From positions 1,302,001-1,366,000 of the forward strand of contig JAQQWL010000013.1 of NCBI GenBank assembly GCA_038363925.1: a DNA stretch of 64,000 nt. Reading direction: 5' to 3'. Under the pieces are notes generated by a model, which was not told the DNA's origin, ran no database searches, and saw only the letters and a program-made list of their open reading frames with translations. The stretch comes from Apiospora phragmitis. Lineage: Eukaryota; Ascomycota; Sordariomycetes; Amphisphaeriales; Apiosporaceae. Below are positions 36,294 to 47,680 of the stretch, one piece after another. Numbering within the stretch: the stretch's first letter is position 1; every line of letters starts with the position of its first letter. The position numbers were made by a program, and so were the translations under genes.

Positions 36294-39222
36294 ATTTTCG
36301 TTTGAGTCTTTTATGCATTTTCTTTTTCGTTATAAGATAAGAGCAATAGCGAAACAAATAAGGCGAGAACACCCAAGTAGACCGATGGCGACGACAAGGG
36401 AGGTACGAGGAAAGCGAGAAATGGAAAAGCTAGGAAAGTGGATTCGTGAATTGGTAGACTTCATAGTGAGGTTGCAGGATCGAGAGAATTACAAGAATTC
36501 CAATACACGAAGACCAAGGCTTATGATACACGATCCATGCAGGCCAATATCATGATGGTAATCTTTCTCACTTACAAATTACCACGGGCCTCGTCGTCGT
36601 CAATAAGCAAATCCGACTCCATAGCAACACTTACATTGGCAGGAAGTCTGTAAAGTGGACGTATATATTCCCCTCCGAGAAGGGAAGTTGAAGCCATCAC
36701 CGCAAAGCCGAAGGACTTAGCAGTGTATCCAGCTCACGCTAATACCGGCGGCGTCGTATATGGATAGCTCTCAAATCCAACATGACTGGTGATGATGCAG
36801 GCCGCAGCCGCCGCAGCCCATCAGCGCATTGCTAGTGCCTAAGCAGTGTGTAGAATCTGACTACAACTCTTTACTCGAAATCATCAAGATTCGTCTCGCG
36901 ACTAACAAGTAGTCAGGCGGCGCAGATGCTTGATCATCAGCAGCCGTTTGGAGCCAGCTTCTCAACGCCAGCTGAGAAACCAAGCAAAGTCCAATTCGCA
37001 CCACCACCATCATCATGTCAGGGCTCCTGCCTCGTAACTTGGTGCTGTTTTCGGAGAAGATACACCCTAAATTCCACCGGTACGAAGGCTGATTAGGTAT
37101 GCATCGGTTGACGCTCTGATTAGCTGTTGATTTTGAAGCATCCTAGCACCCTCGCGAACCCATAGCGACGAATGGGCACACCGACTCGATGCACCACCCC
37201 CTTCTGACATGAATGCGTGGTAAAGCCCCCGAACTGCGCATGGCCTAGATTCATCGTACTGGTTCAGCACTGTGTGGAATACAAGGACTTGTCGCCCCGC
37301 GACGAAAAGCTGGAGAAACTGCGTGGCAGCGCCCGGTAAGGACCCCAGCCGAACGGAGGCAACCACCGGATTGAGCATTGCGCGATGGCCTTGCTGTTGG
37401 TTACTCCCTCATTTTCCCTAAGAGGCGGCGTGCGCTTCATCTTGGGAGATCTTGGGAACCGTCTGCCTTTTTCTTGAATGCCAAAGCCAAGGAAATTTGG
37501 CATCTTCAATCAGAATGCTGGCGCCGCGCAACTGGATCTATTCCCAGCCACTTATCTCATCAGAAGCCTCAAGACAGCCTGACAGCCGCCTAGGTATGTG
37601 CTTATCGATTGTGGCTGCGGGACGCCAACTTATTTTGCAAGCCGTTGCGGATTCCTCATTTTAGCTTCCGGGGGGAAGAATGTAGATTACTCATGCTAAA
37701 CCAGATCAAGCAGATAGTCATCGCAGAGATAGGCCAAAAACGCCCGACGCAATGCAGATGGCGAGATTTGACAGGCCTACTGTATGAAAGAAACGAGTTC
37801 AGTTGCCCGGTGCTCCTTGGAAATACGGGGTATAATACACTGCAAGTATAAGGGGTCGTCCTGGGGGGATCAAGTTGGGGCCGAACCCGCATTTGAAGGC
37901 CCGGTTGGAAATGCCTTACATAATGTCGTGCACACCGACTGCATCTGAGTGAGTGGCCGACAAGCCGATCCTCCTCGATTGGAACGATGATTCAGCAAAA
38001 ATCGAATATCTGTGGGTTGACATGCAATCTTCCGATTTTGACATTCCCCGCTGTTACACGGCTGTCATTTGTGAAACTTGAGGAAGCTCGTGCCCTCCAG
38101 GCGCACCATACACCAATACTATGCGCCATCGTGCTAATTAGTCTGCTGCTACCAGCAGAGCAATATCAATTTAGCGGAAACGATTACATCCATCTCCTTT
38201 CACGTCCAATTCTGCTAATCCTGCGAACCCGTCAGCCTGTTCAGTGTTGGAGCTCTCAGGATTTGATCCTCCGCCGATCAAATGCCAGGACCGGCAGGTG
38301 TCATCCTCCAACGTCGGGAGTGGCCCTCACAAAAAAGAGCAAGGCCGGTCGAATGGTTGAGGAAGAAAAAAAATGAAATTCCATCCACGAAAAGCATCGG
38401 CGCTAAGAATAAGGCTAATCCGGTGAATGTGGCCGCGCCGTTCTTCGTCCTACCCTGCGGTCCCTTGTCCGCAGCGGAACCCATGCCATCTCATTTCGAT
38501 TAACGCTCCATCATTTGCTTCACGTCGTCTCATTGGCCCATCTGCAAGGCACATACTTCTGTCGGTCCAATCCCCGAACGATGGCCCCGTCGCATGCAGG
38601 CTTGATGGAAGGGGAAACGGGCCATGGGACGGGGCTAATGGCTGAAGCGGCCAATCGTCAATAACACCACCCGCCATCGCAGCCTCTGGCTCGTGGACCA
38701 CGGACCGTGGTCCATAATGCAAGCAGGCACTTGGCAGTCAAGCAGACCTCACAGGGCTCAGGGCTATCCATTCCCTCACCCCCCGTCCACTGAGATGGGG
38801 GCTACTGGCTCCCTAATTTAATCAAGACTCCCCATGAGACGATCGAGTCCCCTCTTCCACCTCGCTTGCGCGACCGCTTCACGTCTCTTGCTGCCGGGTC
38901 CTCACCGTCGCTCTCTACTCTCCTTATTCTTTTATGCAGATATTCTGCAGCCGTTCTTTTATTCCAGTGACACTCGTCGCGCCCACGTTCTTTTTCCTGC
39001 TGCCAGGTCCTCGTTCGTTCTCGACTCGGCTTACTCGCGCCATCAGTCCCACGGAGACTAAATCCCGCCTCAAGCTTCATCTCGCGCAAATCTCGACGAT
39101 CTCGTTGATCACTGGCTTTTTATTTTTGACTCCGGTACTTGAAGCGTCCCAAACTTCACTCGCTTTTGTGGAGAATACACTCTTACGACAGCACGACTGC
39201 CTTGTGAATATCAACCAACGAC
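36294..39222. other. Divergent intergenic region, cupin / SUN gene
   Basis: About 2.9 kb with no recognisable gene. The right part (about 38400-39222) is pyrimidine-rich with a CCAAT at about 38653 and is probably the SUN gene promoter and long 5' leader, which would fit a highly expressed wall gene. Confidence 0.45.
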
Positions 39223-40762
39223 ATGAAGCTTTCAACCATACAAGCGACCCTCGGGTCTGCAACACTCCTACTGGTTGAACCGACCTTGGCGCACAAGCAC
39301 AAGCACCTGGGTAGACGCAATGACCACAGCCACATCCACAGCCGAAGTGCCGTCGCACACCTGGAGGACCGCGGTCTGGCCTGCAAATTCCCGTCTGGTG
39401 ATGGACTCGTTCCGGTTTCACCGAATGCGATGAACGGTGGCTGGGCTCTGAGCCCTGACCAGGTCTGCACCCCAGGCAAATATTGCCCGTATGCCTGCCC
39501 TCCGGGCGAGATGATGGCACAGTGGAAGCCATTCTCGACCTATGCCACTACAGATAGGATGTCTGGTGGCCTGCTTTGCGGTCTGGATGGCAAGATCAAA
39601 AAGCCTTTTGACGACAAGCCGCTGTGTGTCAAGGGTACCGGCAACGTCAAGGTTGTGAACAAGTGTGGCAAAGTCACCTCGTTCTGCCAGACTGTGTTGC
39701 CCGGCATGGAGGATATGATCATACCCAACGATATTATAGATGAGCAGACCATCGCTGTCCCAGGAACCGACTACTGGGACTCCACTGCTGCGCAGTAAGT
39801 TTCACCAAGAAGTTGTGCCGCCTGCGTATTCTAACGGGGTTCCTCTAGCTACTATATCAATGAGCCTGGTGTATCATCGAAAGAAGGCTGCATTTGGGGT
39901 GATGATACCAAGCCTATGGGAGTGAGTTGGGAAACACACCGCAAGAAATGACAAGTACATACTAATATTCATGTGATAGAACTGGGCCTTCTATGTTGCC
40001 GGCACAAATACCGATCATAGCGGAAGCACATTTGTCAAGCTGGGGATGAACCCCATCTATGAAGCGTCTTCTTTGGCTAGCAAGAAGCCTACTTTTGGCA
40101 TGGAAATCAAGTGCGACAGCGGCGACTGTACCGGGTTGCCCTGCCGCGTTGACGATACTGGTGTCACTAGTAGCGAGAAGGCGGACGGGGCTGGCGGCTC
40201 GGCATTCTGTGTAGCGACCGTGCCGAAGGGAGGTTCAGCTAGCATCCACGTCTTCAACCTCGACGGATCTTCTGGCAACGATGATAAACCGAAAACCACC
40301 TCGTCGGCTACACCCACGCCCACGCCCACTCCTACCCCTACGCCAACCCCCAGCTCAACCAAGACAACACCAACAACGACCAGCACAACTCCCACATCAA
40401 CATCTACCTCCACAACTTCAACAACCTCGAGCACACCTACCACATCCTCCACAACTTCAACAACTTCCTCGACAAGTTCAGCCGTTTCCATGAGGTCTAC
40501 CATGACCACAAGCAGTTCCAAGCCTAGCATATCTTTGCTTGCTCTCGGTGGTATCTTCCAGGAGAACGGAACGGCCACGGCATCTCATACCTGGGCACCA
40601 TCGTCCGTGACGATCCCGACTGCTGTTGCAACCAGTGGCGGATCAGCAGCCGGATCGGCAGCTCCTACGGAGTCGGCCAAGAATGAGAGTGCTGGCCCTC
40701 AGGGTAGCAGTGCCGTCGTGGGCCTGATTATCGCCGTTTTCGCCGCTGCCTGCATCTTGTAA
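39223..40762 (+). CDS. SUN-family cell-wall beta-glucosidase-like protein (GH132), GPI-anchored
   Basis: Secreted wall protein of the Sim1/Uth1/Nca3/Sun4 family, involved in wall remodelling and septation. Exons 39223-39794, 39849-39921 and 39980-40762; 475 residues, intact. Signal peptide at residues 1-23 (MKLSTIQATLGSATLLLVEP), then a His/Lys-rich segment with a dibasic site. The SUN domain (about 55-330) is Cys-rich: CTPGKYCPYACPPGEMMAQW, GLLCGLDGKIKKPF, VNKCGKVTSFCQTVLPGMED, EGCIWGDDTKPMGNW and KCDSGDCTGLPCR. It is followed by a (TP)n and Ser/Thr-rich linker, certainly O-glycosylated, and a C-terminal hydrophobic tail after small residues (AVVGLIIAVFAAACIL) typical of a GPI signal. The two introns interrupt the end of the SUN domain. 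No anomaly. Confidence 0.93.
40303..40490 (+). repeat. Thr/Pro- and Thr/Ser-codon repeat tract in the SUN gene
   Basis: Degenerate CCCACG/CCTACC hexamers encoding a Thr-Pro run, followed by ACA/ACC/TCA triplets encoding Thr/Ser. A coding low-complexity linker likely to vary in length among isolates. Confidence 0.85.
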
Positions 40763-41289
40763 ACGGCGCCGAATACCAGTCAGGGGCCGGTGGCACAATC
40801 TTATTCGGCATGTACAAATTTGATTATTTCCAGGCAGCTTACACTGCCTGGTACTTCGATTTACTTTCACCTTCACAGACCTCGCAAGAGGTCGTTATTT
40901 CTCCATATATTATTTGCGCTGTGCCGCCGCCGCCCCTTCGGTGCATCCTCCCCAGAGCCGGTGTTTATACCGGAACCCTCCGCCGGGTATTCTTGCTTCC
41001 GTATATACAACCTCTTAGGGACTCGTACCCTGCTGCAGTAATTGCTGCACGCAATCTACTATCCATATTGTCTATTGTTTAAATGCTATTTCGATAGCGC
41101 CCCGCGATTCGCGCATTCCTTCTTGCATCTGTTCTACCTTTCGCCAATCCTCTATGTGGGCTGCGCGCATATTTTTCTTTCAATTCGGCACTATACCCTT
41201 TTTTTGTCTTTCAACGATTGGTGGCTTGGAGCGTTGATAATTGGTTGTCTGGACGGAGCGTTTGCTATGAGGGGTTGGTTGTCCTCGAA

Positions 41290-41321
41290 CCCCTGAGATA
41301 GTGAGCCCCTGAGATAGTGAG
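41290..41321. repeat. 16 bp perfect tandem duplication
   Basis: CCCCTGAGATAGTGAG occurs twice head-to-tail without mismatch in non-coding DNA. Confidence 0.95.
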
Positions 41322-41922
41322 TTGGTGGGTGGCCAGAGTGGCCTACGAGCCGCGTTCTTGGGAGACCCTGTGGGGACGCGAAGTCTCTTTACTTTCAACA
41401 GGGCAACGCAATCTACGTGTTTAGGAAATATGTTTGAAGTAAAGAAGGACCTTGAGGCGATCCGATGATATGATCATTTTATGACTGTTTATGGGGGGAG
41501 GCACCACGAGGCCTAAAATGGTGGCGGTGTCTTGAGGCAAAAGGATAATCTTTTAGGATATAGTTTCTAATCACTTAGAGTGTCTAGTGTGCTCAGGGGC
41601 GGCTCATCGTCTCCAGCGCTTGACAGGTATAATATATCACTTGATTTGAATGGACAAGAGGTAGCAGATGAACCGTGACATGTCGTTTCATGAAGGGCAC
41701 TGACTTACAATGATTACTCGATCTATATAGGGAGGGCATGCCCGTTTTGTGGTGTTATTTTATTTCTCTTGGTTTATGTCTCGGTTCTATATACCTATAC
41801 TTGCAGCATTGAGCAAAGACACATACCCCTATACTCAAGCAACTAACCCGTAAATACAATTGAAAACAGACGCAAAGCTAAAAACAGTTGAAGGCACCGA
41901 AGTGTAGCTGACAGACGCGACA

Positions 41923-41934
41923 GGGGGGGGGGGG
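41923..41934. repeat. G12 homopolymer
   Basis: Twelve consecutive G residues about 45 bases beyond the stop codon of the ankyrin-like gene. Confidence 0.95.
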
Positions 41935-41976
41935 ATTCCTGGAGGAGATCGATGATCGGTACGTGGTTCATATCGC

Positions 41977-43704
41977 TCAGGAGGTTGGGACGTCACCTGC
42001 AGTGGCGTCCTTGGTGTCGTCAATCTTGTCGTCGTCACCCGTTGGGGCATCATCCTCTTTGGTCTCGTCGGCCTTTTGCGCAGAGGCCCACTCCACCACG
42101 ACGCTGTGCCAGCTCATCAGCGCATTGGCACTCTTCGCGAGCTGCACATTCCCATGGCGTGGTAACGAGGCGAGCTCGACGAGCCATTGCCACAACCACA
42201 GGTCCATGGCGGCCAGCTCCGACGCCCACGCTCGATAGGTCTGCGACGAGACCGCCGGCGGGCCGTCGTCAAGCTCGTCGAGCCGCGGCAGGCGGCCCGC
42301 CCAGGCCGCGAGGATGGCGCCGACGCGGGCGTAAACGTCGTCGCGCTCGCGCTCGCTTTCGACCTGAACCAGCGCGACGCCGGGCCCCGGCAGGTCGCGC
42401 TTCACCGGGAACGGCACCAGCATGCGTTGGAAGTCGCGGGACTCGATGCGCACGCCCCGGCCGGACGGCAAGGCCTGGAACCAGACCAGGACGGCCTCGG
42501 CCTTGCGGGACCACTTGATATCCCGAATGAAGTTTTCCAGCCCCTGCTGCGCGTTGTTGGCGCTCATGCCCTCGCGGACGCCCAGGCGGTCCAGCATGCG
42601 GAAGAAACCCGCGTTGACCAGCGGCGCGATGAAGAAGGCCTTGCCGTCGGAGCCGCTGCTGTCATAGCGCGGGATCCAGTCGGGGCGCTGGTCCAGCACG
42701 CGCAGCATGCACTCCTCGACGGCGTCCATGTGGGCGTCGAAGTCGGCGTGGGGGCCCGGGGAGCGGCTCTCGAACAGGCGGTCGACGCTCCAGGCGAGGT
42801 AGTTGTACATGTCGCAGCACCAGCGGGCGCGCAGGGAGCAGCGCTCGTGGGCGACGTGCTCGGCGCGGCAGGCCGCGGTGAGGGGCTCGCGCCCCAGCAG
42901 GTGCTCGAGGTTGCCGAAGCGGAGCCGGTCGGGGCGGGCGCCGAGCCGGAGCAGCGCGTCGACGACGCCGCGCCGGCCGTGGATGACGGCGTACCAGAGC
43001 GGCGGCGGGTAGGTCTCGTTGTGCGCTCGCTTGCCCCAGAGGCCGTCGACGGCGCCCTGGTGGACCGCCACGTAGGCCTGCATCATGCGCTCGATCAGCT
43101 CGTCGCCGTACGCGGCGTCGGCGATGGCGTGGTAGAGGGGCAGGGACCGGTCGCCGACTTTCTGGGCCTCGGTGCCGCCGCGCTGGAAGGACTGCCCCTC
43201 CCGGGCTTCCCAGGTGTGGTCGCCGATCCGCTCGTTGTACACGATGCGCATCGCAACGGTCAGGATCTTGCGCCGGACGCGGTCCGGAACGGCAGTTCCC
43301 TCGGGGACGGTCCCGTCGATCACTTGCTGGGGCAGCGGCTCGTCCGCCGAGGTAAACAGGTTCCGGTTCTTCCTCTTCTTGCTGGACCTCTTCTTCTTCT
43401 TCTTCGGCTTTCCCTCCTCCTCTTCGCCCGAGGATGGCTCCGCGTGGGGTCGCTTGCTCTTGGGCTGTCCGCTGGCGTTAGCATCTGCGGCGACAACGTC
43501 GGCCTTTCGCTTTGCGCCGGTAGCAGGCTCCACCACAATTTTCATCTCCTCCGGCAGCATGAGGTGTATCGGGACCGTCGCGGTAGAAACTTTGGAGGCG
43601 GTAGAGGGCTTCTTGGTGTTCTTGGTGAAGCGAACCTTCTTTTGGGGCTGGATCTCCTCAACGGGGGAAGCCGAAGCCTCGATGTCTCGCTTTCCCAGAA
43701 CCAT
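41977..43704 (-). CDS. Ankyrin-like orphan with basic nuclear-type N-terminus
   Basis: An intact, intronless 575-residue frame starting MVLGKRDIEASASPVEEIQP. I do not recognise the family. The first 120 residues are Lys/Ser/Glu-rich with basic clusters (KPKKKKKRSSKKRKNR; KRKADVV) that look like nuclear or nucleolar localisation signals. The middle contains PPLWYAVIHGRRGVVDALLR followed by LGARPD, which matches the ankyrin consensus, with weaker flanking repeats (SLPLYHAIADAAYGDELIER). The remainder is alpha-helical and Trp-rich without a known motif. The central about 900 bases have very high third-position GC, and their complement is open for 542 codons. The protein is probably lineage-restricted. 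Confidence 0.75.
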   Translation of the reverse strand: MVLGKRDIEASASPVEEIQPQKKVRFTKNTKKPSTASKVSTATVPIHLMLPEEMKIVVEPATGAKRKADVVAADANASGQPKSKRPHAEPSSGEEEEGKPKKKKKRSSKKRKNRNLFTSADEPLPQQVIDGTVPEGTAVPDRVRRKILTVAMRIVYNERIGDHTWEAREGQSFQRGGTEAQKVGDRSLPLYHAIADAAYGDELIERMMQAYVAVHQGAVDGLWGKRAHNETYPPPLWYAVIHGRRGVVDALLRLGARPDRLRFGNLEHLLGREPLTAACRAEHVAHERCSLRARWCCDMYNYLAWSVDRLFESRSPGPHADFDAHMDAVEECMLRVLDQRPDWIPRYDSSGSDGKAFFIAPLVNAGFFRMLDRLGVREGMSANNAQQGLENFIRDIKWSRKAEAVLVWFQALPSGRGVRIESRDFQRMLVPFPVKRDLPGPGVALVQVESERERDDVYARVGAILAAWAGRLPRLDELDDGPPAVSSQTYRAWASELAAMDLWLWQWLVELASLPRHGNVQLAKSANALMSWHSVVVEWASAQKADETKEDDAPTGDDDKIDDTKDATAGDVPTS

Positions 43705-44846
43705 CGTGAAATAAATGAGTTTGTGGTTTCAATATATGCGTGTACGATGGTAGGCTTGAAAGTCGAGACTGGGAAATACCTAAGTCAGAGGTCCAAATCT
43801 GTGATTGTGGTTTGATTTGTGAGAGGGAATAGCTTTGGTTGATAGGGGAGAGGATCAATATATATTCTTAGAGGCTTTTGTCTACACGCATTATCTCGTA
43901 GCTTTCTTGTCAGGAAACAATGTCATTATGGGACTGGTGTTATTACGATACGTCTGTGGTTTGATCCTAGCAACTTCTTTATCCAGGGGCTGTGGACAAA
44001 GCCACCGCTCATCTGTCGTGTAGCATGATGTCTCTTTGTTCACAGCTCCTTTCAAGCCATGTGATATGCCAGGCAAAGGTGACAAACACACAGCAGAGGG
44101 AATTCTTAGCGAGGTATGGGCAATTGCATCGCCAATTGCCTACCGAGTACGCCGCCTACCCGCTCGCCAGTCGCCAGTCATCTCAACCCTAGCTGTTGCA
44201 TGATCAGTTGGCACTCAATAATCGTTGACTGTTTATATGCGGCCGAGAAACGAGCACTGCACATCGAGAATGAACTTTGTATGAAACGCTATAGAAGGAT
44301 CGTGTCCGGTCGCTGCTACGGATTCTCATCTTAAAGAGCCGGCTTGCTGTTGATGCTGGTGATTGGGACGCTGTAGGTTAATCTAGTATTGAGAGCTAAT
44401 ACAATCTCTCCGAATTGATCTTTCTGGGGTAATCGTAAGTCACGGAGAACTCCCCGGCCAAAAAATCGGAGACATGCGCATCGGCCCGGGAAAGGCGCGG
44501 CGTGCGCCCTACAACTGGCTAATAGGGGCCTACGAAATAATTATATAAGGGTTGAATTGAGGTAATTAAAGCGTAAACTTCTATTAACTAACTTTATAGT
44601 TTTTTATATCTCTCGAAGTTTGCTCTGTGCATGTCTCATGACTCTACTGTATTGTAGTAAACATCTATATATTTGCCCATTGCTCAAACCCCCCTCAGCA
44701 AGGAATCAGTTTTGCCCTATTCGCATTCACCCGTCACCCCCTTGGCGAGAGACAGTCTTGTTCCTTCCCAAATATCTATCTAGCTATATAAGCGTAGCAC
44801 TCCCTCCGCAATACGCAACTTCGGCATATCCTCGACCCTCATCACC
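43705..44846. other. Divergent intergenic region, ankyrin-like / GNAT
   Basis: No gene recognised. It holds the promoters of both flanking genes, including TATATAA at 44785-44791, 56 bases before the GNAT start. The stretch 44500-44650 is AT-rich. Confidence 0.5.
44785..44791 (+). promoter_or_regulatory. TATA-like element of the GNAT gene
   Basis: TATATAA 56 bases upstream of the ATG at 44847, in a CT-rich leader. The spacing is plausible for a short 5' UTR. Confidence 0.45.
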
Positions 44847-45629
44847 ATGGCGCTACCTTTCAAGCTGCCGGCCTCCTCGTTGGCCCCGCGGTTCACCATC
44901 GCGCGATGCACGCCGGCCGACGTGCCGCAGCTGTGGGACGTCTACAGCGCCGCCTTCCTCGGGACCCGCTTCTGCTACTTCTGGCCGCCGTCGCGCGAGG
45001 CTATGCGGCAGTGGTCGGACCTGCGGTTCCGCCAGCGGTTCCAGGACCCGACGGACCAGCAGTTCAAGGTCGTAGACGTCGAGACGGGCAAGGTCGCCGG
45101 GTTCGCCCGCTGGGTGGTGCCCGAGGCCATGGAGGCGGTCATGCAGGCCGGGTTCCGCACCTACACCGAGGTCGAGAGCGGGCTGCCCGAGGGGATCGAG
45201 ATGCCGGAGATGGCCGACGGGGCGCCGGCGGAGGCCTGGAGGAGCTTCTTCGGGCCGGTCAAGGCCATGAGCGCTAAAGTGGGATTCCAAGTATAAGCTC
45301 GGTCAGTTTAGACCAACTCCACCCAAAACAGCATTGGAGTGAAACGTTGTTTGTGTACTGACTAGAAGGGACTAGATTTGTCTGTGTTATGTGTTCACTC
45401 GTCTTACCAGGGATGCGGAGTCTCTACTGCGCTGCTCAAGCCCATGCTGGACCTCGCAGACCAGCAGGGCGTCACGGCGTACCTGGAAGCATTGGAGAAC
45501 GCCACACCAGTGTACGAAAAGCTGGGCTTCAAGAAGGTGGATGAAATAGTCTACGACGAGAGTAAGACTGGGCATGAAGGAGTACTTCGGATAGATATAA
45601 TGCTGCGAGAGCTCAAGGCATCAAGCTAG
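44847..45629 (+). CDS. GNAT-family N-acetyltransferase
   Basis: Small cytosolic acetyl-CoA-dependent acyltransferase; substrate unknown. Exons 44847-45290 and 45366-45629 (75 bp intron, GTATAA donor, GACTAG acceptor, phase 0) give 235 residues. The start sits in good context (ATCACCATGGCG). The N-terminal part has FTIARCTPADVPQLWDVYS and VVDVETGKVAGFARWVV, the usual beta1-beta4 region. Exon 2 supplies motif A (LSVLCVHSSYQGCGVSTALL) and motif B (TAYLEALENATPVYEKLGFK). In motif A the pyrophosphate-binding Q-x-x-G-x-G/A ends in Ser (QGCGVS), a mild deviation. The first exon is very GC-rich. It is convergent with the flavoprotein gene, with stop codons 116 bases apart. Confidence 0.9.
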
Positions 45630-45745
45630 ATAGACAAAAGCAACCAAGACAAAAGAAAGAGGTCGCGTAATATGTGGTGTGGTACTGAAAATCCAAGGGC
45701 AATACTTTCTATAAGATGATATATATATTTGTTTGTGTCAAATTT

Positions 45746-47175
45746 TCACTGGCTCTTTCCGTTTCCGTATAGCAAACCCCCAACCATCTCGGCGATGGCC
45801 AGGGAACTGGTCAAGCCAGGGCTCTCCATGCCCAGGAGGTTGACCCAGCCCTCGAACCCTTCCTCCTTCTTGATGTAGAAGTCGATGAAGCCCTTGCCCT
45901 CACCCACGGCACTCGCCTTGCCCAGCTTGGGCCGGATGCCCGCGTAGTCTGGCACCAGCGCCGACCCGTCGACGCCGGGCAGGTACTCGCGGATCGCGTC
46001 GAGGGCCTGGGGTAAGCGGGACGAGTTGACGCCGAGCTGCGATGGGTCGTCCACCCACTCGACGTCGGGGCCGAAGCGCAGGCGGCCCGCCATGTCGAGC
46101 GTCAGGTGGGTGCCGAGCCCGCCGGCGCCGGGCATGGTGACGGGATAGATCAGGCGGTTGACCCGGGGCGCGCCGCCGCCGCTGTACGAGAAGTAGTTGC
46201 CCTTGGCATAGTACAGCTGCATGCGGCGCTCCGGCGGCGCGATCAGGTTGTGGACGTCGACGGCGCCGAGCCCGGCGCAGTTGACGAGCGTCTCGGTCTC
46301 GATAGCGGACTCCTCGCCCGTCGCGGCGTCGCGCACCGTGAGGCGCCATCCGCCCGCGCCGTTGCCGCCGATAGGCTCGACGGCCACGACGGCGCTGTTG
46401 AGCGCCGTCTCACCGCCGGCATCCTCGAAGTGGCCCTGCAGCGCGACCATGAGGGCGTGGGAGTCGACGATGCCGCTGGAGGGGCTATCGAGGGCGCCCG
46501 CGGCAGCGCGGACCGCGGGCTCGTCGCGGGCGCGCTCGGCGTCGCCGACCCAGCGCGTCGGCACGCCGATGACGTCGCGGCAGAAGGCGTGGGTGCCCTC
46601 GAGGAGGGCGCGCTGGGCGGCGTCCTGCGCGACGATCCACTTGCCCGTGCGGCGGTGCGGAACCGCGTGCCGGCTGCAGTAGTCGTACAGCAGCGCCTTG
46701 CCGCGCAGGCAGAGGCGCGTCTTGAGCGAACCGGCGCCGTAGTAGATGCCGGCGTGGATCACCTCGGAGTTGCGTGACGACGTCTCGGTGCCGACCTGGG
46801 CGTGCCGCTCCAGGAGCAGCGTGCTCGCGTCCGGCCGTGTGGTGGCCAGATGCCGCGCCGTGGCGAGGCCGATTACTCCGCCGCCTACCACCTGCGCAGA
46901 AGGTCAGTCATGAAATTACTTGAAAGCGCATGCATAACTATGCAATTAACGGCGGCGTGGATTGTGGTGCTCTCCGATCGTATCATCGTGGCAGTAATTC
47001 ATTTTGTAGTGGGGCCGGGCTGACGACCGAGCTGATGCATCTCGACAGGCGAAAAGAAGAGGAAACTTACGACATGTGTGAAATCGGTTCGAGCAGCGGC
47101 TGTGCTCGAAAACAGACGAGACCGGCTCTTGGTAGAAGCTAAAAGTCCTTGGCGGCCCAGAGCCCTCGCAAACAT
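45746..47175 (-). CDS. Mitochondrial FAD oxidoreductase, L-2-hydroxyglutarate dehydrogenase-like
   Basis: DAO-fold flavoprotein that probably oxidises L-2-hydroxyglutarate to 2-oxoglutarate in mitochondria. Exon 1 is 47175-47071 and exon 2 is 46891-45746; the 179 bp intron has GTAAGT and GCGCAG ends; 416 residues, intact. Residues 1-30 (MFARALGRQGLLASTKSRSR, then LFSSTAAA) look like a matrix-targeting presequence. The dinucleotide fold is VVGGGVIGLATARHLA across the splice site. Other family blocks: SSRNSEVIHAGIYYGAGSLK, LVNCAGLGAVDVHNL, YYAKGNYFSYSG, YPVTMPGAGGLGTHLTLDMA, FGPDVEWVDDP, YAGIRPKL and NLLGMESPGLTSSLAIAEMV. Exon 2 is extremely GC-rich at third positions. The annotation as L2HGDH is by family; a different 2-hydroxy or amine substrate is possible. 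Confidence 0.88.
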
Positions 47176-47680
47176 TGTCAAAATACAGAGGATTCTCGAG
47201 GTGAGAAAAAAGTAGTCAAGAGGATCCACGAGTGCCCATCATCGCATAAACTAAATGTGTCGAGAAACAATAATAGTGGAATCGACTACTGGCTCTAAAC
47301 CACCACCAACACCACCACCACCACTACCTCGAGATATCGTCAATCACTCTGCTGGATAGGTATACAATAATCAGACGGATACTTAGACTACAGAATATGT
47401 ATGTACATCTAAAATCCGACACTTTGAATCACCAACAACAAAGCAACACGGCTCAACTCAGCTCAAGGCCAGCCCAGCCCAGCATTAATCATCTCGTGTA
47501 CACTCCAATAGCAGAAAGCCGACTTTTTGCATGTCAAAGTAACAGTGCAGTCAACAATAATCAATGGTATCCCTCTCAGTCAACAGAAAACCTGCCATCT
47601 TTGCCACCGGAAATTCATAACCGTAACGCCGGACCAAGATGCTGCATGAACACCCAAACGCCAAATATACGACATTATTC
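47176..47680. other. Short intergenic region between tandem minus-strand genes
   Basis: Contains the promoter of the flavoprotein gene and the 3' flank of the DUF2415 gene, with a CCA/CAC trinucleotide-rich patch near 47299-47328. No gene. Confidence 0.5.

Larger units (their letters stand above)
40763..41976. other. Convergent intergenic region
   Basis: 3' flanks of the SUN gene and the ankyrin-like gene. It contains a perfect 16 bp tandem duplication (41290-41321) and a G12 homopolymer (41923-41934). No gene seen. Confidence 0.5.

Noticed and set aside
42187..43815. 542-codon open frame on the plus strand
   Set aside because: It is antisense to the ankyrin-like gene. Its Val/Ala/Leu/Gly-rich composition is what the complement of a GC3-rich gene gives; there is no domain.
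46106..46777. 223-codon plus-strand frame
   Set aside because: Shadow of the GC3-rich flavoprotein exon 2.
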